Below, in pieces: positions 7,377-16,115 of a DNA stretch of 64,000 bases. Both the position numbers and the translations under genes were made by a program. Below the pieces are notes generated by a model. That model was not told where the DNA came from. It did no database searches and saw nothing but the letters and a program-made list of their open reading frames with translations. Position 1 is the first letter of the stretch; each line of letters begins with the position of its first letter. The stretch is from an uncultured Clostridia bacterium (GTDB lineage Bacteria > Bacillota > Clostridia > Christensenellales > Borkfalkiaceae). The stretch lies in NCBI GenBank assembly GCA_944367565.1, contig CALVWR010000002.1, positions 83,048 through 147,047 of the forward strand, read 5' to 3'.

Positions 7377-8564
7377 TTATTTTTTTGTTTCGTCGGAAAC
7401 GATCAAAGTGAAATATTCGTTTTGTTTTCCGCGGGAAACGAGGTTGTAAAGATCGTTTGCGAGCGCGTCTTTCAAAAAGCAGTCGAGCGCTGTCTTTTCG
7501 AGAACGCGATAGTCGGATTTCCGCATCAGGAGCGGGACGGAGGCAGCCGCTTTTATTTCGGAAAGCAACGGGGAATTTTCCCTGACGGCAAGCACCTTGA
7601 TGTAAAGATCGCTCTTCAGACAGCGGAAAATAAAATCTTCCGAAATACGCAGAAAGTTTGCAAGAAAAATTCGCCTTACGCGCGCTTGGGTATATCGTTT
7701 TGTCACCACTTTTCCGAGGAGGTCGTCATAATCGGGATTGTCTTTCAGCAGCGCCTTGATCCGGTTTTCAAGCCCTTCCGAACAGTCTAAAATTTCCGAA
7801 AGCTCCTTTGCCGTGGCGCTCATCAGCGCCGAAACCACGGGAATCCGGAAATCGGGCGGGAATTCCGGAAGATCGGCATAAACGTATTTCGGCAGAAATT
7901 TTCTGATCTTTTTTTTCTTTCCTTCCGCGAGTTGCAAACGGATGCTCCTTGCGCTGGTAACGCTTTTTTTGAGCCGAACGTCATTGTGGATATTTTCTCT
8001 GAGAAAAGGATAAAGCTCCGTGTTCATGCCGAGCTTGATCGCCGCTTTTGCGTATTCGAGCGCAAGGATGTTGTTGGGCGAGGAAACAAGATTTTCGTCC
8101 AGATCGGGGAGATTGAGCTGTTTTACGGTGTTGAATTTCGCCTTTGCAAGGGAAATTCCCGTTTCCAGCTCGCGTTTGAGGACCTGTTTGAATTCCTTGG
8201 TTTCATTGAGCATCGCTTTTGCGGCGGTGCGATAGGTTTGGGCGTCGCCCGATTCCACGCCGAAGCAAAGTGCGTCGATACAGCCGAGGCTCCTGACGAT
8301 CTTCATCGCGCCGGTCGCAAAAATTTCCGCATTTGCCGTGGCAAAAACCGTCGGCAGCTCGATGACGATGTCCGCGCCCGCAAGGATGGCGTGTTTTGCA
8401 CGGGTATACTTATCCATCACGGCGCTTTCGCCCCGTTCGCAGAAATCGCCCGATAAAATAACCGTAAGCGTTTTTGCCCCGAGATCGTTTTTGATGTGGG
8501 AAATCAGTTTCAGATGTCCCGAATGGAGGGGGTTATATTCGGCGATACAGGCGCAATTTTTCAT
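7377..8564 (-). CDS. tmcAL: tRNA(Met) cytidine acetate ligase TmcAL (YlbM)
   Basis: TmcAL activates acetate with ATP and acetylates wobble cytidine 34 of elongator tRNA-Met to ac4C. The 395-residue product begins with the nucleotidyltransferase signature IAEYNPLHSGH (H-x-G-H) and carries the family segment GDFCERGE and the long helical C-terminal domain. The gene belongs to the ylb cluster of Bacillus, whose other members (rsmD, coaD, ylbJ, yceD, rpmF) are spread over this window. Its neighbour pta-ackA handles the same substrate, acetate. A GGGAG site precedes the ATG. Confidence 0.93.
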   Translation of the reverse strand: MKNCACIAEYNPLHSGHLKLISHIKNDLGAKTLTVILSGDFCERGESAVMDKYTRAKHAILAGADIVIELPTVFATANAEIFATGAMKIVRSLGCIDALCFGVESGDAQTYRTAAKAMLNETKEFKQVLKRELETGISLAKAKFNTVKQLNLPDLDENLVSSPNNILALEYAKAAIKLGMNTELYPFLRENIHNDVRLKKSVTSARSIRLQLAEGKKKKIRKFLPKYVYADLPEFPPDFRIPVVSALMSATAKELSEILDCSEGLENRIKALLKDNPDYDDLLGKVVTKRYTQARVRRIFLANFLRISEDFIFRCLKSDLYIKVLAVRENSPLLSEIKAAASVPLLMRKSDYRVLEKTALDCFLKDALANDLYNLVSRGKQNEYFTLIVSDETKK

Positions 8565-8770
8565 AAAAGAATCTCCCTAAATCGTTTACAATTCAGACGT
8601 TATGTTGTATAATTAAAAGGTAATATCGGTACAGTAAACGGGCGGCGAAAGACCGTCCGCCCGCCGTGCGACAGAAAAATCGGGGCGTGCGGGGAATCCT
8701 GTCCGGTTATAGTATACTCTATTTTCCCGAAAAAAGAAAGGGATAAAGTAAAAATATTACAGAGGAGAGA

Positions 8771-9775
8771 ATGGAAATGACGAATATTCTGGACGAAATT
8801 CTGGAAAAATCGGCGGTTCTCGGCAAAACCATCGTTTTGCCTGAGGGGGAAGATCCCCGCGTTGTGGCGGCGGCGTCGTCGGCGGTAGCGCGCGGAATCG
8901 CGAAGATCGTGCTTCTCGGCGACGGGGAAGAGATTATGAAAAAGAATCCCGGCGTGAATCTGAACGGGGTGCAGATCGTGAATCCGAAAACGAGCGATAA
9001 GCGCGAAGGGTATGCGAATTTGCTCTATGAACTGAGAAAGAACAAGGGAATGACGCAAGAGGATGCGGAAAAACTTTCTTTCGACAATACGTATTTCGGT
9101 GTGCTGATGCTGAAGGCGGGGGATGCGGACGGTCTCGTATCGGGAGCGTGCCATTCCACGGCGAACACGTTGCGTCCGGGGCTGCAGATCGTGAAAACGC
9201 AGCAGGGCGTACCGCTGGTTTCGAGTTATTTTCTGATGCTGCCGCCGAAAACGGGCAACCGTTACGTCCCGGACGGCGCGCTGATTTTTGCCGACTGCGG
9301 AATCAATCAGAACCCGTCGCCGGAAGAGCTGGCGTATATCGCCGTCGCTTCCGCGAACAGTGCGCGGACCATTGCGGGGCTGGAGCCGCGGGTGGCGTTT
9401 TTGTCCCATTCCACCAAGGGAAGCGCAAAGCATCCGGATGTGGATAAAGTACGGACGGCGGCGGAAAAGATGAAGGAGATCGCGCCCGACGTGATGAGCG
9501 ACGGCGAATTGCAGCTCGACGCGGCGCTCGATGCGTCGGTGGCGAAACTGAAAGCGCCCGGCTCGGATGTGGCGGGAAAAGCCAACGTGCTGATATTCCC
9601 CGATCTCGACGCGGGCAACATCGGGTACAAGCTGGTGGAACGTCTCGGCGGATATATGGCGATCGGTCCGGTATGTCAGGGCTTTGCAAAGCCCATCAAC
9701 GATCTCTCCCGCGGGTGCAAGGTAGAGGATATCGTGGCGGCGATCGCGATCACCGCATTGCAGGCGCATCATTGA
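8771..9775 (+). CDS. pta: Phosphate acetyltransferase
   Basis: Pta converts acetyl-CoA and phosphate to acetyl phosphate, the first step of acetate formation. The 334-residue protein is the short form (no N-terminal regulatory domains), with the family sequences LPEGEDPRVVAAA near the start, SGACHSTANTLRPGLQI near residue 127, and the C-terminal NVLIFPDLDAGNIGYKLVER stretch. An AGGAGAG site lies upstream of the ATG; a second ATG two codons later is possible. Acetate kinase follows 12 bp downstream, so the two form an operon. Confidence 0.95.
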   Translation: MEMTNILDEILEKSAVLGKTIVLPEGEDPRVVAAASSAVARGIAKIVLLGDGEEIMKKNPGVNLNGVQIVNPKTSDKREGYANLLYELRKNKGMTQEDAEKLSFDNTYFGVLMLKAGDADGLVSGACHSTANTLRPGLQIVKTQQGVPLVSSYFLMLPPKTGNRYVPDGALIFADCGINQNPSPEELAYIAVASANSARTIAGLEPRVAFLSHSTKGSAKHPDVDKVRTAAEKMKEIAPDVMSDGELQLDAALDASVAKLKAPGSDVAGKANVLIFPDLDAGNIGYKLVERLGGYMAIGPVCQGFAKPINDLSRGCKVEDIVAAIAITALQAHH

Positions 9776-9787
9776 GAGGAAACGGAT

Positions 9788-10987
9788 ATGAAAATTCTGG
9801 TTATCAACGCGGGCAGTTCATCGCTGAAATATCAGTTGATCGACATGAAGGACGAGAGCGTTCTTCTCAAAGGTCTTTGCGAACGCATCACGTTCAGCGG
9901 CGGCAGACTCGTTCAGAAAACGGCGGACGGCAGGGAACTGATTGTGGAAAAGGATATGCCTACGCATAAAGAGGCGATGGAGCTGGTGCTGAAAGCCATG
10001 CTCGATCCCGAAAAAGGCGCGCTGAAAAGCATCTCGGAGATCGGTGCGGCGGGACACCGCGTACTGCATTCGGGAGAGGATTTCAAACATTCCGTCGTCA
10101 TCGACGACGAGGTTATCCGCATCTGTGAAAAGAACGTCGATCTCGGACCGCTGCATATGCCGGGGAACATCGCGTGCATCAAAAGCTGCCGTGAGGTCAT
10201 GCCCGGCGTTCCGATGGTGGCGGTGTTCGACACCACGTTCCATTCCACAATGCCGCCTAAAGCGTATATGTACGGGATTCCTTACGAGGTTTATGAAGAA
10301 TATAAAGTCCGCAAGTACGGCTTTCACGGGACGTCCCATAAGTTCGTTTCGCAGGAAACGGCGAAGATTCTCGGCACCGAAAAATGCCGTCTGATCATCT
10401 GCCATCTGGGGAACGGCTCTTCGATCTCGGCGGTGAAAGACGGCAAATGCGTGGATACGTCCATGGGCTTTACGCCGCTCGAAGGTCTGGTGATGGGAAC
10501 GCGAAGCGGCGACATCGATCCCGCGGCGGTGGATTATATGCGCGTCAAACTCGGCATCCCCGCCGACGAAGTGGTGAACTTTCTCAATAAAAAATGCGGA
10601 ATGCTTGGGATCAGCGGACTGTCCAGCGACTGCCGCGATCTGACTGCCGCGGCGGCGGAGGGGAACGAACGCGCGGCGCTCGCCCTCGAAATGACGGCAT
10701 ACCGCGTGAAGAAATACATCGGAAGCTATGCCGCGGTACTCGACGGAGCGGACGCGATCGTGTTTACCGGCGGAATCGGGGAACACTCCCCGTATATCCG
10801 GAATCTCGTATTGCAGGATATGGAATATATGGGCGTGGAGTACGACGCGCAGGCGAACGAGGCATATCCTCATGCGGGGATCGGCGTTCTGAGCAAGCCG
10901 ACTTCCAAGGTAAAAGTGCTGATCGTGCCGACGAACGAAGAACTTTCCATCGCGCGCGAAACGCGGGAACTCGTCAAAAAGGCGTAA
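9788..10987 (+). CDS. ackA: Acetate kinase
   Basis: AckA transfers phosphate from acetyl phosphate to ADP, giving acetate and ATP. The 399-residue product starts with VINAGSSSLKYQL, has the FHGTSHK motif near residue 178, HLGNGSS near residue 208 and the C-terminal FTGGIGEHS motif near residue 325. A GAGGAAA site precedes the ATG. It follows pta directly; together they are the main substrate-level ATP route of acetogenic fermentation. Confidence 0.97.
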   Translation: MKILVINAGSSSLKYQLIDMKDESVLLKGLCERITFSGGRLVQKTADGRELIVEKDMPTHKEAMELVLKAMLDPEKGALKSISEIGAAGHRVLHSGEDFKHSVVIDDEVIRICEKNVDLGPLHMPGNIACIKSCREVMPGVPMVAVFDTTFHSTMPPKAYMYGIPYEVYEEYKVRKYGFHGTSHKFVSQETAKILGTEKCRLIICHLGNGSSISAVKDGKCVDTSMGFTPLEGLVMGTRSGDIDPAAVDYMRVKLGIPADEVVNFLNKKCGMLGISGLSSDCRDLTAAAAEGNERAALALEMTAYRVKKYIGSYAAVLDGADAIVFTGGIGEHSPYIRNLVLQDMEYMGVEYDAQANEAYPHAGIGVLSKPTSKVKVLIVPTNEELSIARETRELVKKA

Positions 10988-11022
10988 AAAAGTGCGGTTT
11001 GTAAAAAAATACGCGAAAAAAG

Positions 11023-11051
11023 TTGACATTACGCGGAGAATATAATAAAAT
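11023..11051 (+). promoter_or_regulatory. Promoter of the yceD-rpmF operon
   Basis: TTGACA and TAAAAT are separated by 17 bp, ending about 33 bp before the yceD start. A TATAAT at 11041 is too close to the -35 to be used with it. Confidence 0.7.
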
Positions 11052-11084
11052 AAGTAGGCTTGAGCGCCTTTCGGAAAAGAAAAT

Positions 11085-11480
11085 ATGATTATCGATTTGA
11101 AAGAGATCAGGAAGAAAGGAAAAGAAGAAGAGGCATTTTACTTCGAGTATTTTCCCTCAGCGCAATTGTGTGCCGTTCCCAATGTGGAGATCGCGCCGCC
11201 CGTCAAGATTCAGGGCAGGGTGCGGATTCTGGACAAGACGACGGTTTTTGCGGAAGGAGAGGTTTTCTTCACTTTGAAAGGCGAGTGTACCAGATGTCTG
11301 AATCCGGCGGAAAAGTCCTATGTTGCCGACTTTGCGGAAGAATTTTCTTCGGCGGGGGAAGAAGGCGCGTATCCTTATTGCGCGGATAAGATCGATTTGA
11401 CAAAGGCGATTGACGATCTGCTGATTCTTGAAATGCCGATGACGTTTGTCTGCGGCGAAGATTGCAAGGCGGAGTATTAA
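11085..11480 (+). CDS. yceD: YceD/DUF177 family protein (YlbN)
   Basis: YceD proteins affect 23S rRNA accumulation and are nearly always encoded before rpmF. The 131-residue product has the family core GECTRCLNPA near residue 65 and a C-terminal CGEDC, giving paired cysteines that could bind metal. rpmF follows after 18 bp. Role in ribosome assembly is known only from genetics in other bacteria. Confidence 0.88.
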   Translation: MIIDLKEIRKKGKEEEAFYFEYFPSAQLCAVPNVEIAPPVKIQGRVRILDKTTVFAEGEVFFTLKGECTRCLNPAEKSYVADFAEEFSSAGEEGAYPYCADKIDLTKAIDDLLILEMPMTFVCGEDCKAEY

Positions 11481-11498
11481 GGGAAAAGAGGTGTAAAA

Positions 11499-11690
11499 AT
11501 GGCTGTTCAGAAGAGTAAAACGTCGAAACAGAGGACGAACAAGAGATTTGCGAATTTCAAGGTTGCGGCTCCCACGCTGGTGGAATGTCCGCAATGCCAT
11601 GAATTGAAAGTACCGCACAAGGTCTGCAAGAAGTGCGGATATTACGACGGCGCGGTCGTAGTGGAACAGAAAGAAAAGAAGGAAGACTGA
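11499..11690 (+). CDS. rpmF: 50S ribosomal protein L32
   Basis: L32 is a small zinc-binding protein of the large subunit. The 63-residue product has the basic N-terminus AVQKSKTSKQRTNKR and two cysteine pairs, CPQC and CKKC, forming a zinc ribbon. It carries an acidic-basic tail. AGAGGTG precedes the ATG. It is the last gene of the yceD-rpmF operon. Confidence 0.97.
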   Translation: MAVQKSKTSKQRTNKRFANFKVAAPTLVECPQCHELKVPHKVCKKCGYYDGAVVVEQKEKKED

Positions 11691-11713
11691 TTTCTTTTGA
11701 TCCGAATCGACGG

Positions 11714-11739
11714 GCGGATAGGTTCTATCCGCTCTTTTT
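11714..11739 (+). terminator. Terminator after rpmF
   Basis: An 8-bp stem GCGGATAG/CTATCCGC with a 3-nt loop is followed by TCTTTTT, 24 nt after the rpmF stop. Confidence 0.8.
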
Positions 11740-11804
11740 GTGTTTTAACGGGAAAGAAAAAACGTTTTTCATCGATCGGGTGGGAAAGATGCGTATATCA
11801 GGAC

Positions 11805-11844
11805 GCAAAAACGGCGGGGAAAGTGTGTTTCCCGCCGTTTTTGC
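11805..11844. terminator. Bidirectional terminator before the flippase-like gene
   Basis: A 14-bp stem (GCAAAAACGGCGGG and complement) with a 12-nt loop and built-in A and T runs on both sides. It ends the minus-strand rplI/flippase operon and backs up the rpmF terminator. Confidence 0.75.
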
Positions 11845-11890
11845 GCAAATTGAAGCCGCGCCGTGACGGCGCGCAGTATTTTTTTTCGGT

Positions 11891-13279
11891 TCAGTTCGTC
11901 ATATCTTCACCGGGACGATCGGATGCAGAATACAGACCGTCCGTTTCCGACGTACCGTCATCCTGCCGTTCGGATTGCTGCGACGGATCTGTCTTCGTTT
12001 TTTCCGAAGTTGTCGCACCGTCATCCTGCCGTTCGGATTGCGGCGACGGATCTGCCGTTTCCGTTGCGCCGCCGATCTTCGCCGCGCGAAGAAGTTCTTC
12101 CCGTTTTTTATGGCGACTTTCCAACCTCGAAGAAAAGAACGTGACGCAGCCGCCGAGCAGGATATAGAGATAGAAACAAAGAATACGCCATGTCAGCATG
12201 GCGGTGAAACCGAGTCCGCCCTGCAGATTATCCCGGAAGATAAAGAAGAAAGACACTTCGCTTGCGCCGGCGTTGCCGGGCGTGGGGATAAACGAAACCG
12301 AGGAGTAAAGGATGATCACGATCTGGATCATCTCGAACCATTCGCCCATGCCGCCGACGTTGGGGTTATCGTAGCCGAACGTACGCAAAGTAAAATAGGC
12401 GATGGAAGCGAGGGCAAGCTGGGAAAGCAACGCACAAAGCACGGCGAAGACAAACATCAGTTTATGCTGACCGATACTTTTGAGGCATTTGGTATTTTTG
12501 CTGATCACGCCGATCGCTTTTTTAATCAGTCTGTCGGGATTGCGCACCAGTCTGATTTTATATCCGAAACGGATCACGCCCGCCACGATTTTTGTGGTCG
12601 CTTTGGGCATAATGGAAAAGACGAAGACGGCGACGGGGACGAGAACGTAAAAGAGAAGTCCGACGAGCGCCATGACTTTGACCGCCGGAGTAATCAAAGA
12701 AAAAGACAGGATCAGGCTGACGATACAGAGGATAATAAAGCTGAATTGTTGCAGTAAAAAAGCACTGATGACTACGGCGGTAGCAGTACCGCCGTGAACG
12801 CCTTTTTTCGTCATGAGATACGCCGCAAAGGGCTGCCCGCCCGCGCCGAAAGGGGTGATATAGTCGTAAAATTTCGTAATGACGGCGGTTTCCGCACACA
12901 GCTTGAAGCGAGGCTTTTTCTCGAAACCGTAGAGCAGACAGACGGTTTTAAGCCAGTCGAAGAACAGAACAAGCAGCGCGGAAAGTGCGGCAAAAACGAG
13001 GTAAAACCAGTTTTTGCCGATGGTGGCGATGATTTCTTGAAAGGATAAAACGTCGCCGGAAAAGTCGCTGAAAGCGGTAAAAGCAAGGCTTGCCGCACAG
13101 ATCAGAAAAAAGATCAGATAAAAAACGACCTTTTTCTTACCTGATTTCTGAGGCGGCGTCTGCGCGACGGAAAGATCGTCTCCGGAAGAAAAGTTTTCGT
13201 TTTTCACCGACAGATCGGTTCCGGTTTCCGAGGGAATGCCGTTTTTGTTCCGCGGCCGTGCGTTGCGGGGATCAGTCAT
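11891..13279 (-). CDS. Flippase-like integral membrane protein (LPG synthase TM domain family, YbhN type)
   Basis: The 462-residue protein has a charged N-terminal tail of about 50 residues, then about eight membrane helices of the LPG-synthase transmembrane family. The conserved sequences [16 protein letters not shown] (near residue 137) and [15 protein letters not shown] (near residue 350) are present. Proteins of this type move or expose lipids or lipid-linked substrates, but the catalytic GNAT-like domain of MprF is absent, so the substrate is unknown. The C-terminal tail repeats QSERQDDG twice, from a 63-bp DNA duplication. It starts 8 bp inside the end of rplI, so it is co-transcribed. 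Confidence 0.85.
   Translation of the reverse strand: MTDPRNARPRNKNGIPSETGTDLSVKNENFSSGDDLSVAQTPPQKSGKKKVVFYLIFFLICAASLAFTAFSDFSGDVLSFQEIIATIGKNWFYLVFAALSALLVLFFDWLKTVCLLYGFEKKPRFKLCAETAVITKFYDYITPFGAGGQPFAAYLMTKKGVHGGTATAVVISAFLLQQFSFIILCIVSLILSFSLITPAVKVMALVGLLFYVLVPVAVFVFSIMPKATTKIVAGVIRFGYKIRLVRNPDRLIKKAIGVISKNTKCLKSIGQHKLMFVFAVLCALLSQLALASIAYFTLRTFGYDNPNVGGMGEWFEMIQIVIILYSSVSFIPTPGNAGASEVSFFFIFRDNLQGGLGFTAMLTWRILCFYLYILLGGCVTFFSSRLESRHKKREELLRAAKIGGATETADPSPQSERQDDGATTSEKTKTDPSQQSERQDDGTSETDGLYSASDRPGEDMTN
11950..12054 (-). repeat. 63-bp in-frame duplication in the flippase-like gene
   Basis: About 42 bp around ACCGTCATCCTGCCGTTCGG at 11954 recur 63 bp away at 12017, giving two copies of QSERQDDG in the acidic C-terminal tail. 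Confidence 0.8.
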
Positions 13280-13718
13280 TGATGCTTTCCACCCTGATTT
13301 TGATTTTCGCCGTTTCTTCCGCGGAGATTCTCACGTCAAGAGAGTAAACGCCCGTAGATTTGATCGGCGTATTTAATATTATTTTCTTTTTATCGACTTT
13401 ATAACCCTGTTCGGCGAGTTTTTCGGCAATTTCCTTACTGGTTACGCTGCCGAAGAATTTTCCGTTTTCGCCGGTTTTGACGGTAACGACGATTTCTTTG
13501 CCTTCCAGTTTTTGCCTTAGCTCCTTATTGAGGCGTTTTTGTTCCGCGACATGAAACGCCTGCGCCTGTTTTTGCTGCTGATTTTCGTTCAGAGCCTGGG
13601 AAGCGGCTTCGACGGCGCTGCCGTTTTTTAAAAGAAAACGGGCAAAACCGTCTTTGCTTTCCACAATGTCGCCTTTTTTACCCGTACCTTTCACGTCTTT
13701 CAATAAAATTATCTTCAT
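13272..13718 (-). CDS. rplI: 50S ribosomal protein L9
   Basis: L9 binds domain V of 23S rRNA near the L1 stalk. The 148-residue protein has the standard N-terminal signature [19 protein letters not shown] and [14 protein letters not shown], a long connecting helix and a C-terminal domain with [20 protein letters not shown] site lies before the ATG. The downstream flippase-like gene overlaps it by 8 bp. The usual neighbours of L9 in this phylum (gdpP, dnaB) are not here. Confidence 0.97.
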   Translation of the reverse strand: MKIILLKDVKGTGKKGDIVESKDGFARFLLKNGSAVEAASQALNENQQQKQAQAFHVAEQKRLNKELRQKLEGKEIVVTVKTGENGKFFGSVTSKEIAEKLAEQGYKVDKKKIILNTPIKSTGVYSLDVRISAEETAKIKIRVESIND

Positions 13719-13748
13719 ATTGACCTCTTTTCAGACCAGTATAGTTGA

Positions 13749-13777
13749 AGTTTACTAAAAAACGTGCTGTTTGTCAA
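13749..13777 (-). promoter_or_regulatory. Promoter of rplI
   Basis: On the minus strand TTGACA and TAAACT are 17 bp apart, about 30 bp upstream of the L9 start. It lies back to back with the DUF1540 promoter. Confidence 0.75.
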
Positions 13778-13785
13778 CTTATACC

Positions 13786-13815
13786 GTATAAAAATTCAAA
13801 GAATAAGGCATAATG
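13786..13815 (+). promoter_or_regulatory. Sigma-G/F-type forespore promoter of the DUF1540 gene
   Basis: GTATA and CATAATG are separated by 18 bp, fitting the sigma-G consensus (GHATR, 18 bp, CATNHTA) except for the last base. It ends 40 bp before the ATG. Confidence 0.6.
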
Positions 13816-13855
13816 AACAATAAAAGCGGCGAAATTGCCAAAAAGGAGAGAAAAC

Positions 13856-13999
13856 ATGAACAAAAACAAATCGATCAGATGCGACGTGACGAAGTGTCGG
13901 CACAATGCCGACGGATGCAACTGCTGTCTTGACAGCATTGAAGTTACCTGCGGATGCAACGAACATCAGACCTGTTGCGGAAGTTTTTGCGAAAAGTAA
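13856..13999 (+). CDS. Small cysteine-rich DUF1540 protein
   Basis: A 47-residue protein starting MNKNKSIRCDVTKCRHN and ending in CCGSFCEK. It has nine cysteines. The pattern C-x4-C-x2-N early and C-x-S-F near the end is that of DUF1540, a family of short, probably metal-binding proteins common in spore-forming Clostridia, with unknown function. An AAGGAG site precedes the ATG and a strong terminator follows the stop, so it is a single-gene unit. The upstream promoter looks forespore-specific, which suggests a spore or germination role. Confidence 0.85.
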   Translation: MNKNKSIRCDVTKCRHNADGCNCCLDSIEVTCGCNEHQTCCGSFCEK

Positions 14000-14003
14000 T
14001 CTT

Positions 14004-14043
14004 AAAAAGCCGCTCCGGAAATCCGTTCCGGAGCGGCTTTTTT
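14004..14043. terminator. Bidirectional terminator after the DUF1540 gene
   Basis: A 17-bp perfect stem (AAAAAGCCGCTCCGGAA and complement) with a 5-nt loop; T runs occur on both strands. It separates the DUF1540 gene from the convergent GH28-like gene. Confidence 0.85.
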
Positions 14044-14059
14044 GCAGAGCATGGCGTAT

Positions 14060-15457
14060 TCAGATTTTTCGGAAGTTTTTACAGTGATCGAATAAGATCG
14101 GTTCCTTTACCGGCGCCAGAATCGCGTTGAAACGTTCAGGTCCGATCGCGTCTTTCAGTGCGGCAAGATCGGACGGGGTATATTCGGAAAGATCGAAGTC
14201 CCCGATGTGAATGTCCGCATTGTCAAACGTCACGTTGTCGGCGTTTTTCAGAACAAAACGGTAGGGCAGGGAATACGCGTGGGTGATCATCGCGTCGTAA
14301 CCGTCGCCCCACGCTTTGGGTTTGGGCTCGATCTCAAAGATGCAGTTTTTTACCGTTACGCCGTCGATTCTTCCGTTTTTTTCGGCATAAAAATATCCCG
14401 CGCCGTTGCCGCGGAAACGAAAATTTTCCACCTTTATGTTTGAAATCACACCTTCGTTCGCCGTAAAGCACAGGGCGGTTCCGGGAAAAGTCTGTTCCAT
14501 GACGTTGTTTTGAAACGTCACGTCGGAGATGTCGCCGTCGCAGGCGTTGATGAGCAACGCGGCGCAGCCTTCGCGGATCCGGCAGTTTTCGATGCGGATG
14601 TTTTTTACATACGCACCCGTATCCCTGCCGTAGATCACGTCGAGATCCAGACCGGAATAGACGCGCACCGCATGGATGGATGTTTCGAGTACGCAGTGTT
14701 CCACCGTAATGTTTTCGCACGGCTTGCCGTAGGCGCAGTCGACGGCGATACAGTCGTCGCCGCAGTAAAAATCGCCGTTTTTCACGAGCACGTCCTTGCA
14801 GGATGAAAAATGCAGTCCGTCGGCGCAGGGCTGGTCATAATCGTTGCGGACGGTCAGCCGGTCGAAGAGCATCGATTCGCAGTGCAGAAACCAGCCGGAA
14901 AAACAAGGCGCCTTCTCCACGCGAAGCCCTTCGATCTTCACGTCCCTGCAGTTTTTGAACAGCATCATTTTCGGACGGGGGCGGATCGGTCTGCGCCAGG
15001 AAGACGGCTGTCGGAAATATTCCGGCGCAAAAATGGAGTTCTCGTCGGTGATCACGCTTGCAATAGGTTCTTCGCGGCAGTACGATCTGTCGTCCGCGAC
15101 GAGCGTGCCGCCGAAAATGCGGATCTCTTCCGAACGATTGGCGTAAAGAAGTCCGTATTGCGCCGTGCCTTCCTCCGGGAAAAAATACGGGCTGGGATGC
15201 CGGTCATGACGGCTGTCTTCGTCGTAATCGGCGGCAAAATAATCGGCTTCGTCGGGCGAAGCAAGCAGCCGCGCGCCCGCTGCGAAATACAGCGTGGTTT
15301 TGCTTTGAATCTTCAGCGATCCCGTCAGATACGTCCCTGCCGGAAAGAAAATCGTTCCTCCGTTTTGCAACGCGGCGCGAAGCGGAGCGGTGTCCTTGCT
15401 CACCCCGTCTCCCTGAGCGCCGAAATCTTTAACATTCAGCATAAAAAATTCCGCCAT
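14060..15457 (-). CDS. Glycoside hydrolase family 28-like protein (polygalacturonase fold)
   Basis: The 465-residue protein opens with the pectate-lyase-superfamily sequence LNVKDFGAQGDG and continues as a right-handed beta-helix with repeated I-x-I-x-x-C turns. The GH28 acid motif GDDCIAV is intact (near residue 234) and a preceding DG pair survives in PCADGLHF, but the usual NTDG and the G-H-G and R-I-K motifs are altered (SIHAVRVYSG). Activity on pectin-type polymers is therefore uncertain. No signal peptide is visible, suggesting a cytoplasmic enzyme acting on oligosaccharides. A second ATG at 15442, with GGCGGA before it, is an equally possible start. Confidence 0.78.
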   Translation of the reverse strand: MAEFFMLNVKDFGAQGDGVSKDTAPLRAALQNGGTIFFPAGTYLTGSLKIQSKTTLYFAAGARLLASPDEADYFAADYDEDSRHDRHPSPYFFPEEGTAQYGLLYANRSEEIRIFGGTLVADDRSYCREEPIASVITDENSIFAPEYFRQPSSWRRPIRPRPKMMLFKNCRDVKIEGLRVEKAPCFSGWFLHCESMLFDRLTVRNDYDQPCADGLHFSSCKDVLVKNGDFYCGDDCIAVDCAYGKPCENITVEHCVLETSIHAVRVYSGLDLDVIYGRDTGAYVKNIRIENCRIREGCAALLINACDGDISDVTFQNNVMEQTFPGTALCFTANEGVISNIKVENFRFRGNGAGYFYAEKNGRIDGVTVKNCIFEIEPKPKAWGDGYDAMITHAYSLPYRFVLKNADNVTFDNADIHIGDFDLSEYTPSDLAALKDAIGPERFNAILAPVKEPILFDHCKNFRKI

Positions 15458-15525
15458 TTATTTTTTTACAGTGTAACACAGCTCAATTTTGCAGTCAACG
15501 AAAAAGAAAATTTTTTTTGTTTAAC

Positions 15526-15554
15526 GTATAAATGAAGGAATATGCGTCAATAAA
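15526..15554 (+). promoter_or_regulatory. Possible sigma-F/G promoter of spoIIR-sleB-ypeB
   Basis: GTATA and GTCAATAAA are 15 bp apart, about 22 bp before the spoIIR ATG. This approximates the sigma-F consensus (GYATA, 14-16 bp, GGNNANAHT); the second G is missing. spoIIR is sigma-F-dependent in Bacillus. Confidence 0.45.
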
Positions 15555-15575
15555 AGAGCGTGAGGAGAAGGGAAC

Positions 15576-16115
15576 ATGAAGAAAATCTGCATAATTTTAA
15601 TGGTCTTTGCCATAATAGCATTAGGTGCGGTCGCGGCGTTCGGAAAGGAAGAGACGTACACGGAATATCTCAGGATACATATCCGCGCGGATTCCAACGA
15701 GGAGGAAGCGCAGGCGGTCAAATACGGAGTGAAAGCGGCGATCGTCGAATATCTCACGCCGTATCTTGCGGAGTGCCGCACGAAGGACGCCGCGGAAAAG
15801 ATGCTGAAGGCGCATCTCGGCGAGATCGAACGTAAAGCCGACGACGTACTGAAGAAAAACGGATTTGCTTATCGGTCGCGTGCAAGCGTAAGAAACGAGG
15901 AGTTTCCCACGCGGATATATGAAGATCTCACGCTGGAACAGGGATTTTACGACGCGCTCATCATCGAGCTCGGATCGGGAAAAGGAGATAACTGGTGGTG
16001 TGTGGTATACCCGCCGCTTTGTTTTACGTCAGGTGAATGCGGGATCGTATACAGAAGCAAGATTTTGGAAATGATAGAAAATTTCAGAAAAGAAAGACAA
16101 ACGGAGGAAAAATGA
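15576..16115 (+). CDS. spoIIR: Stage II sporulation protein R
   Basis: SpoIIR is secreted from the forespore and triggers SpoIIGA to process pro-sigma-E in the mother cell. The 179-residue product has an N-terminal signal/anchor helix (residues 3-22), then the family core EYLRIHIRADSNEEEAQAVK and the ending NWWCVVYPPLCF. AGGAGAAGGG precedes the ATG at 15576. It ends in a 4-nt ATGA overlap with sleB, so signalling and germination genes are in one operon, which is unusual compared with Bacillus. Confidence 0.95.
   Translation: MKKICIILMVFAIIALGAVAAFGKEETYTEYLRIHIRADSNEEEAQAVKYGVKAAIVEYLTPYLAECRTKDAAEKMLKAHLGEIERKADDVLKKNGFAYRSRASVRNEEFPTRIYEDLTLEQGFYDALIIELGSGKGDNWWCVVYPPLCFTSGECGIVYRSKILEMIENFRKERQTEEK

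Noticed and set aside
11041..11046. TATAAT before yceD as the -10 box
   Set aside because: It is only 12 bp from TTGACA; the overlapping TAAAAT gives the correct 17-bp spacing.
11697..12167. Plus-strand frames after rpmF
   Set aside because: They run through two terminators and antisense to the flippase-like gene; no start site or family.
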